Origin: Bacteroidales bacterium
Lineage (GTDB): Bacteria > Bacteroidota > Bacteroidia > Bacteroidales > UBA3824
Assembly (NCBI GenBank): GCA_017645985.1
Contig: JAGCNK010000012.1
Location: forward strand, 1 to 9,769
Reading direction: 5' to 3'
DNA length: 9,769 nt
Shown piece after piece: positions 6,654 to 9,769 of this stretch (position 1 is the first letter of the stretch; every line of letters begins with the position of its first letter). A model generated the notes under the pieces. That model saw only the letters and a list, made by a program, of their open reading frames with translations, ran no database searches and was not told where the DNA came from. The translations under genes were made by a program, and so were the position numbers.

Positions 6654-7709
6654 TTACAGTTCGGGAAAGAACTTGCGGTCGTTGTCGTTCTCCACCTCGA
6701 ATTTGAAAATCGTCTTTTGGTTGTACGACTTGCCCGGACGGAGAATTGCGCTCGGGAAGTTGCTGTTGTTGGGAGCGTCGGGGAAGAACTGGGTTTCAAA
6801 ACAGCATGCGCTCTGGCGGGGAATCTTCTTGCCGCAGCGGTGGGTGAGGGTGCTGTCGAGCCAGTTGCCGGTGTAGAACTGCATGCCGGGATAGTTGGTG
6901 AACACCTTTAATATACGTCCGCTGTGAGGATCTTCCACCTCGGCAGCAAGGAACATATCGCCGTCTTTGGTGTTGAGCACGTAGTTGTGGTCGAATGCGA
7001 AGTCCTTGATAGTTTTCAAACGGCGGAACTTGCGGAAATCAAAGTCGGTGTCGTCGACGGGCATAATCACGCCTGTGGGAATGCAGTCGGATTTCACCTC
7101 GGTGATGGCGTTGGCGTTGATCATCACTGCGTAGTCGGCAATGGTGGTGTCTTTGAAATCGCCGCTGAGGTTGAAATATGCGTGCTGGGTCAGGTTTACG
7201 GGGGTTGCCTTGTCGGTAACGGCCTGATAATGCATTACCAGCTCGTTGTTTTTTGTAATCTTATAAGTAACGGTGGCAGTGAGAGTTCCGGGGAAATTCT
7301 CCTCGCCGTCGGGACTGATGTATTCAAAAGTGATTTCGGGTTCGTCGCCGTCAACGGTGTTTTTCACATTCCAGTCGCGAACGCTGAAACCCTGTGGACC
7401 GCCGTGCAGGCTGTTGGGTCCGTCGTTGGGATTGAGTTTGTATTCCACGCCGTCGAGGGTGAATTTAGCACCGCCGATACGGTTGGCGTAACGTCCGGGA
7501 ACTACGCCTATATACGACTGATTCTTAACATATTCGTCGTAGTCTTTGAGCTCGAGGATAACGTTTTCAGATTTTCCGTCCTTGCCAGGAACGTTGATAT
7601 TGGTGATAGTGGCGCCGCGTTGAATAAAACCGGCCTCCATGCCCGCACCGTTGCTCAGTACGTAGCGTTTTATGCCTTTAGCGGCATCGTAAGTTTCTGT
7701 CTTTATCAT
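6654..7709 (-). CDS. galM: Aldose 1-epimerase (galactose mutarotase)
   Basis: Interconverts alpha and beta anomers of galactose (and other aldoses), feeding the Leloir pathway. 351 aa from ATG 7709. Family landmarks: GRYANRI at 72-78 (Arg73), NSLHGG with His102, LTQHAYFNLSG with His166 (catalytic acid), DHNYVL with Asp230, and FETQFFPDAPN with Glu295 (catalytic base), followed by NFPSAILRPG. All catalytic positions recalled from the L. lactis enzyme are present; the usual His after ETQ is Phe here. No signal peptide, so cytoplasmic, unlike some secreted Bacteroidota mutarotases. An in-frame ATG at 7772 would add 21 residues but places the start upstream of the predicted -7 box (7760-7767), so it is rejected. 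It is the first gene of a probable operon with the sensor-kinase gene 12 nt downstream. No galK or galT is in the window. Confidence 0.95.
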   Translation of the reverse strand: MIKTETYDAAKGIKRYVLSNGAGMEAGFIQRGATITNINVPGKDGKSENVILELKDYDEYVKNQSYIGVVPGRYANRIGGAKFTLDGVEYKLNPNDGPNSLHGGPQGFSVRDWNVKNTVDGDEPEITFEYISPDGEENFPGTLTATVTYKITKNNELVMHYQAVTDKATPVNLTQHAYFNLSGDFKDTTIADYAVMINANAITEVKSDCIPTGVIMPVDDTDFDFRKFRRLKTIKDFAFDHNYVLNTKDGDMFLAAEVEDPHSGRILKVFTNYPGMQFYTGNWLDSTLTHRCGKKIPRQSACCFETQFFPDAPNNSNFPSAILRPGKSYNQKTIFKFEVENDNDRKFFPEL

Positions 7710-7728
7710 AGTTAAAATGTTTTTTTTG

Positions 7729-7747
7729 TCGGCGCGTGTGCGCCCGA
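7729..7747 (-). promoter_or_regulatory. GC-rich hairpin in the galM leader
   Basis: GCGC (7732-7735) pairs with GCGC (7740-7743) around a GTGT loop; TCG and CGA flanks extend it to 7 bp with one bulged C. It sits in an otherwise AT-rich leader, between the predicted transcription start and the galM ATG. No U-run follows on the minus strand, so it is not an intrinsic terminator. It may stabilise or control the mRNA; function is inferred only. Confidence 0.4.
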
Positions 7748-7759
7748 GTTTTTTATTCG

Positions 7760-7767
7760 CAAATATA
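7760..7767 (-). promoter_or_regulatory. Predicted -7 box for the galM-kinase operon
   Basis: On the minus strand this reads TATATTTG, an exact match to TAnnTTTG. Predicted start is near 7753, giving a leader of about 45 nt to the galM ATG at 7709. A TTTG on the minus strand at 7794-7791 lies 23 nt upstream, slightly long for a -33 element. Confidence 0.6.
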
Positions 7768-7915
7768 AGCAAAAATCAAATTAGATACAACAAACATCAA
7801 ATTTTTAAACCGGTGGCGAGCATTTTTTTTGCTTATTTTTCGGTGTGCTTATTTTTTTATACATTATTCATAAAAATGAACAAAATGAATAGTAGTATTT
7901 TTTCTATACACTCTG

Positions 7916-7923
7916 TATATTAG
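7916..7923 (+). promoter_or_regulatory. Possible -7 box for the sigma factor gene
   Basis: TATATTAG matches TAnnTTTG at all but one defined position and would start transcription near 7930, about 68 nt before the ATG. No clear -33 TTTG at the right spacing. Other near-matches exist in this AT-rich stretch (for example TATTTTTC at 7834-7841), so the choice is uncertain. Confidence 0.3.
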
Positions 7924-7931
7924 CATTGAAA

Positions 7932-7953
7932 TCTGAAAGCATTTTTTTTCAGA
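7932..7953 (+). promoter_or_regulatory. TCTGAAA/TTTCAGA dyad upstream of the sigma factor gene
   Basis: TCTGAAA (7932-7938) and TTTCAGA (7947-7953) are perfect inverted repeats separated by 8 nt. They lie 45 nt before the ATG, at or just after the possible transcription start. The pair could be an operator or a leader hairpin. The same heptamers flank the proB -7 box. Confidence 0.45.
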
Positions 7954-7997
7954 CAGCTAATTAAAAAACACACATTAAAAAAATAGAGAGATATATT

Positions 7998-8852
7998 ATG
8001 AGACAGTTGAAAATTACAAAACAAGTTACCAACCGCGAAGCCGCTTCGCTCGACAAATATTTACAGGAAATAGCCCGCATAAGTCTGCTCAAAGACGATG
8101 AAGAAGTTGACCTTGCGGCAAGAATACGCAAAGGCGACTCAAGAGCTCTCGACCGCCTAATCAAAACCAACCTTCGTTTTGTAGTTTCGGTTGCAAAACA
8201 GTATCAGAACCAGGGTCTCAGCCTTCCCGACCTTATCAACGAAGGCAATGTGGGATTAATCAAGGCAGCACAGCGTTTCGACGAGACCAAAGGTTTCAAA
8301 TTTATCTCTTACGCAGTGTGGTGGATCCGCCAGTCGATTCTTCAGGCTCTGGCCGAGCAGTCAAGACTGGTTCGCCTGCCGCTCAACAAAATCGGAGCAA
8401 TTTCTAAAATCAACCAGACATACAGCAAACTTTTTTATGAGTTTCAACGCGAACCCAGCGCCGAAGAGGTAGCTAAGGAACTTGACCTTATGCCCAAAGA
8501 GGTGCGCAGCGCACTCACCAACGCCAGCCATCACATGAGTATCGACGCTCCCGTAGGCGACGGCGACGATTCGTGCGTGGTAGACTTTATGCAGACCAGC
8601 GAAATTTCAAAACCCGACAACGGACTTATGACCGATTCGCTCCGCATCGAAATCAAACGTATGCTCAGCACTCTCGGCGAACGCGAGGCCGACATCGTAA
8701 GGCTCTATTTCGGTATCGACGCTCCCCACGCATTCACCCTCGAAGAAATCGGCGAGAAATTCGGTCTTACACGCGAACGTGTGCGCCAGATCAAGAGCAA
8801 GACTATCAAGGCGTTGAAATCAAAAAGTTTTCTTATCAAACAGTATTTGTAG
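7998..8852 (+). CDS. rpoD: Sigma-70 family primary-type RNA polymerase sigma factor
   Basis: Directs RNA polymerase to promoters; 284 aa, the size of the Bacteroidota primary sigma, which lacks region 1.1 and the long non-conserved region. Region 1.2 occupies about 17-46. Region 2 spans about 52-120, with the RpoD box (GLSLPDLINEGNVGLIKA), region 2.3/2.4 FKFISYAVWWIRQSI (100-114, tandem Trp108-109) and AEQSRLVRLP. Region 3 follows at about 130-210. Region 4 spans about 221-284, with TLEEIGEKFGLTRERVRQI as the -35-type helix-turn-helix. Compared with typical Bacteroidota RpoD (recalled), the region 3 to 4 linker and the extreme C-terminus (SKSFLIKQYL) are rather divergent, and there is no final Gly. 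It is either a fast-evolving primary sigma or a close paralogue. It lies alone, divergent from galM, with no promoter-sharing neighbour. Confidence 0.92.
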   Translation: MRQLKITKQVTNREAASLDKYLQEIARISLLKDDEEVDLAARIRKGDSRALDRLIKTNLRFVVSVAKQYQNQGLSLPDLINEGNVGLIKAAQRFDETKGFKFISYAVWWIRQSILQALAEQSRLVRLPLNKIGAISKINQTYSKLFYEFQREPSAEEVAKELDLMPKEVRSALTNASHHMSIDAPVGDGDDSCVVDFMQTSEISKPDNGLMTDSLRIEIKRMLSTLGEREADIVRLYFGIDAPHAFTLEEIGEKFGLTRERVRQIKSKTIKALKSKSFLIKQYL

Positions 8853-8871
8853 CAAGTAGTAATATATCTTT

Positions 8872-8981
8872 AGGGAACTGCCAGCGAGTATAGATTTTTC
8901 TTTTTCATTTTTTTATTCTCCTCTATATTCCAATTAATAATTGCAAACTAAACAATCCGCAAGGCAGTTTCCCTTTTTTTT
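8872..8981 (+). ncRNA. Folded 3' element with long closing stem and U-run: extended terminator or small RNA
   Basis: AGGGAACTGCC (8872-8882) pairs with GGCAGTTTCCCT (8963-8974), 11 bp with one bulge, followed by eight T (8974-8981). The 80-nt interior can form a second stem, 8886-8894 with 8922-8930 (9 bp, one G-T), and a small CAATT/AATTG hairpin (8931-8943), giving a three-way junction. It begins 19 nt after the sigma-gene stop. A near -7 box TATCTTTA overlaps its left edge (8865-8872). It may be the sigma gene's terminator with an enlarged loop or a 3'UTR-derived RNA. It matches no RNA family I recognise; the folding is by eye. Confidence 0.5.
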
Positions 8982-9006
8982 AATTCATAATTCATAATTC
9001 ATAATT
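8982..9006. repeat. Heptamer tandem repeat AATTCAT, about 3.6 copies
   Basis: Three exact AATTCAT units (8982-8988, 8989-8995, 8996-9002) plus a partial AATT (9003-9006). It lies directly after the T-run of the folded element and well upstream of the proB promoter. Non-coding; copy number may vary by slippage. Confidence 0.9.
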
Positions 9007-9063
9007 TTTTCCCCCCTTATTCCAATCTATTTTAAAAGTTAACAATTTGAAAACCTACCGTTG

Positions 9064-9095
9064 TTGGTTGCAATCTGAAACTTTTTTTATTTTTG
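9064..9095 (+). promoter_or_regulatory. Predicted proB promoter
   Basis: TATTTTTG (9088-9095) matches TAnnTTTG exactly. TTG at 9064-9066 lies 21 nt upstream, a plausible -33 (consensus TTTG). Predicted start is near 9102, leaving a very short leader of about 16 nt before ATG 9118. Confidence 0.65.
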
Positions 9096-9104
9096 CGTTT
9101 CAGA
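9074..9104 (+). promoter_or_regulatory. Inverted repeat flanking the proB -7 box, candidate operator
   Basis: TCTGAAAC (9074-9081) and GTTTCAGA (9097-9104) are perfect 8-bp inverted repeats separated by 15 nt. The -7 box lies wholly between them, and the right half covers the predicted transcription start. A protein bound here would block the promoter. The core heptamers equal those upstream of the sigma gene. Confidence 0.5.
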
Positions 9105-9117
9105 AAACTACGCAACA

Positions 9118-9769
9118 ATGACATTCACCATAAAAATAGGCTCAAACGTACTCACACGCGCCGATGGCACTCTGGACACCGAACGTATGGCGGGACTTGT
9201 AGCCGAAATAGCACACCTGCACCGCGCAGGTCACCGCATTATCTTAGTTACCTCGGGAGCTGTGGCAGCCGGACGAAGCATGATTTCGGGCTATCAGGAA
9301 TTAGACCCCGTGGCTCAGCGTCAGATACTTTCGAGCATAGGTCAGGTAAAACTTATCGACCAATACAAGCAGATTTTCGACCTCTACAATATCCGCATTG
9401 GGCAAATTCTTGTTACCAAACAAGATTTTTCTACTCGCGAACACTACCTAAATATGCGCAACTGCGTACTCGCTCTGTGGGGAAGCAACGTGATTCCTGT
9501 GGTAAACGAAAACGACACTGTATCAGTTACTTCGCTAATGTTTACCGAAAACGACGAACTTTCGGGACTGATGGCGTCGATGATGAATTGTCAAAAGTTG
9601 TTTATACTCAGCAATATCGACGGCATTTTTAATGGAAATCCTTCCGACCCGGGCACTTCGGTGATAAGGGAAATAAAGCAAGGCGCAAATATTTCGCAAT
9701 ATGTTCAAACCACAAAATCGGGTTATGGACGTGGTGGAATGCAGACCAAATGCCGCATTGCTCGCAAAA
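9118..9769 (+). CDS. proB: Glutamate 5-kinase, N-terminal part (3' end outside window)
   Basis: Phosphorylates L-glutamate to gamma-glutamyl phosphate, the first step of proline synthesis; cytoplasmic, amino-acid-kinase fold. The frame runs open from ATG 9118 to the window end (217 residues seen). Landmarks: KIGSN at 6-10 (phosphate-binding Lys6), VTSGAVAAG at 44-52, PVVNENDTVS at 127-136, ENDELSGL at 144-151, FILSNIDGIF at 162-171, and GRGGMQTK at 204-211 with the catalytic-type Lys211. E. coli ProB has GTGGM where this has GRGGM, otherwise the pattern fits. The start follows a good promoter by a short leader, and no earlier in-frame start lies after the predicted transcription start. Whether a PUA domain and proA follow cannot be seen. 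The dyad around its promoter suggests regulation, perhaps repression. Confidence 0.93.
   Translation, partial: MTFTIKIGSNVLTRADGTLDTERMAGLVAEIAHLHRAGHRIILVTSGAVAAGRSMISGYQELDPVAQRQILSSIGQVKLIDQYKQIFDLYNIRIGQILVTKQDFSTREHYLNMRNCVLALWGSNVIPVVNENDTVSVTSLMFTENDELSGLMASMMNCQKLFILSNIDGIFNGNPSDPGTSVIREIKQGANISQYVQTTKSGYGRGGMQTKCRIARK

Larger units (their letters stand above)
7710..7997. other. Divergent AT-rich spacer between galM and the sigma factor gene
   Basis: A 288-bp spacer holding the galM promoter and leader on one strand and the sigma-gene upstream region on the other. No credible small ORF. It contains a 10-mer direct repeat GCTTATTTTT at 7831-7840 and 7847-7856 (16-bp period), the 12-mer AGCATTTTTTTT at both 7819-7830 and 7938-7949, and a TCTGAAA/TTTCAGA dyad near the sigma gene. 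Confidence 0.7.
8853..9117. other. Spacer between the sigma gene and proB
   Basis: 265 bp with no credible protein gene. In order it holds a folded element ending in a T-run (8872-8981), a heptamer tandem repeat (8982-9006), a short pyrimidine patch with six C (9011-9016), and the proB promoter with its flanking dyad (9064-9104). Confidence 0.8.

Noticed and set aside
6924..7715. Long open frame on the plus strand opposite galM (263 codons)
   Set aside because: The opposite strand encodes a full GalM with all catalytic residues. The antisense translation shows no recognisable domain and reflects codon bias.
8872..8981. 6S RNA or another known structured RNA
   Set aside because: It is shorter than typical 6S RNA, and I cannot see the long helix with a central bubble. 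Left as an unclassified folded element.
8982..9006. CRISPR-like repeat
   Set aside because: The 7-bp units are directly adjacent with no spacers, and no cas gene is nearby.
9093..9632. Plus-strand open frame overlapping proB in another frame
   Set aside because: The ProB frame (ATG 9118) has clear kinase motifs throughout; the other frame is Arg/His-rich noise starting inside the promoter.

Overview
This window looks like ordinary chromosomal DNA from a Bacteroidota (Bacteroidales-type) bacterium. Three things point there. The sigma-70 gene encodes a short primary-type factor (284 aa) with no region 1.1. The intergenic regions carry Bacteroidota-style TAnnTTTG -7 boxes rather than TATAAT, and most genes lack a strong Shine-Dalgarno. 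The gene types (small CBM48 protein with a Lys/Ala tail, short RecQ without HRDC, PAS-type sensor kinase with a LytS-like membrane domain) also fit. Coding DNA is moderately GC-rich; the spacers are very AT-rich.

Layout, left to right. Plus strand: the 3' part of a RecQ helicase (3-1703); a small glycogen-binding-domain protein with a basic tail (1796-2182) ending in a strong intrinsic terminator; lptB (2273-3079), followed after 2 nt by a DnaQ-like 3'-5' exonuclease with an ExoX-like C-terminus (3082-3858); and a three-helix DUF4870-like membrane protein (3953-4336). A bidirectional terminator (4358-4401) separates these from two minus-strand genes that probably form an operon: galM (7709-6654), then, 12 nt on, a large membrane sensor histidine-kinase-like protein (6641-4422). 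After a divergent, AT-rich 288-bp spacer comes the sigma factor gene (7998-8852, plus). A 265-bp spacer follows, holding a structured element and a heptamer repeat, and then proB (9118 to the window end, partial).

The genes are mostly housekeeping: DNA repair, LPS export, galactose entry into metabolism, core transcription and proline synthesis. I see no phage, transposon, CRISPR, toxin-antitoxin or defence module, and I do not claim a new system. The strongest unusual signal is the sensor kinase. Its phosphoacceptor His is a Gln codon (CAG, 5424-5426), its ATP-lid glycine box is altered and its C-terminal receiver-like domain is degenerate, so it is probably a pseudokinase, sitting in a galM operon. 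Next are two non-coding observations: matching TCTGAAA/TTTCAGA dyads upstream of both the sigma gene and proB, and a roughly 100-nt folded element closed by a long stem and a U-run just after the sigma gene.
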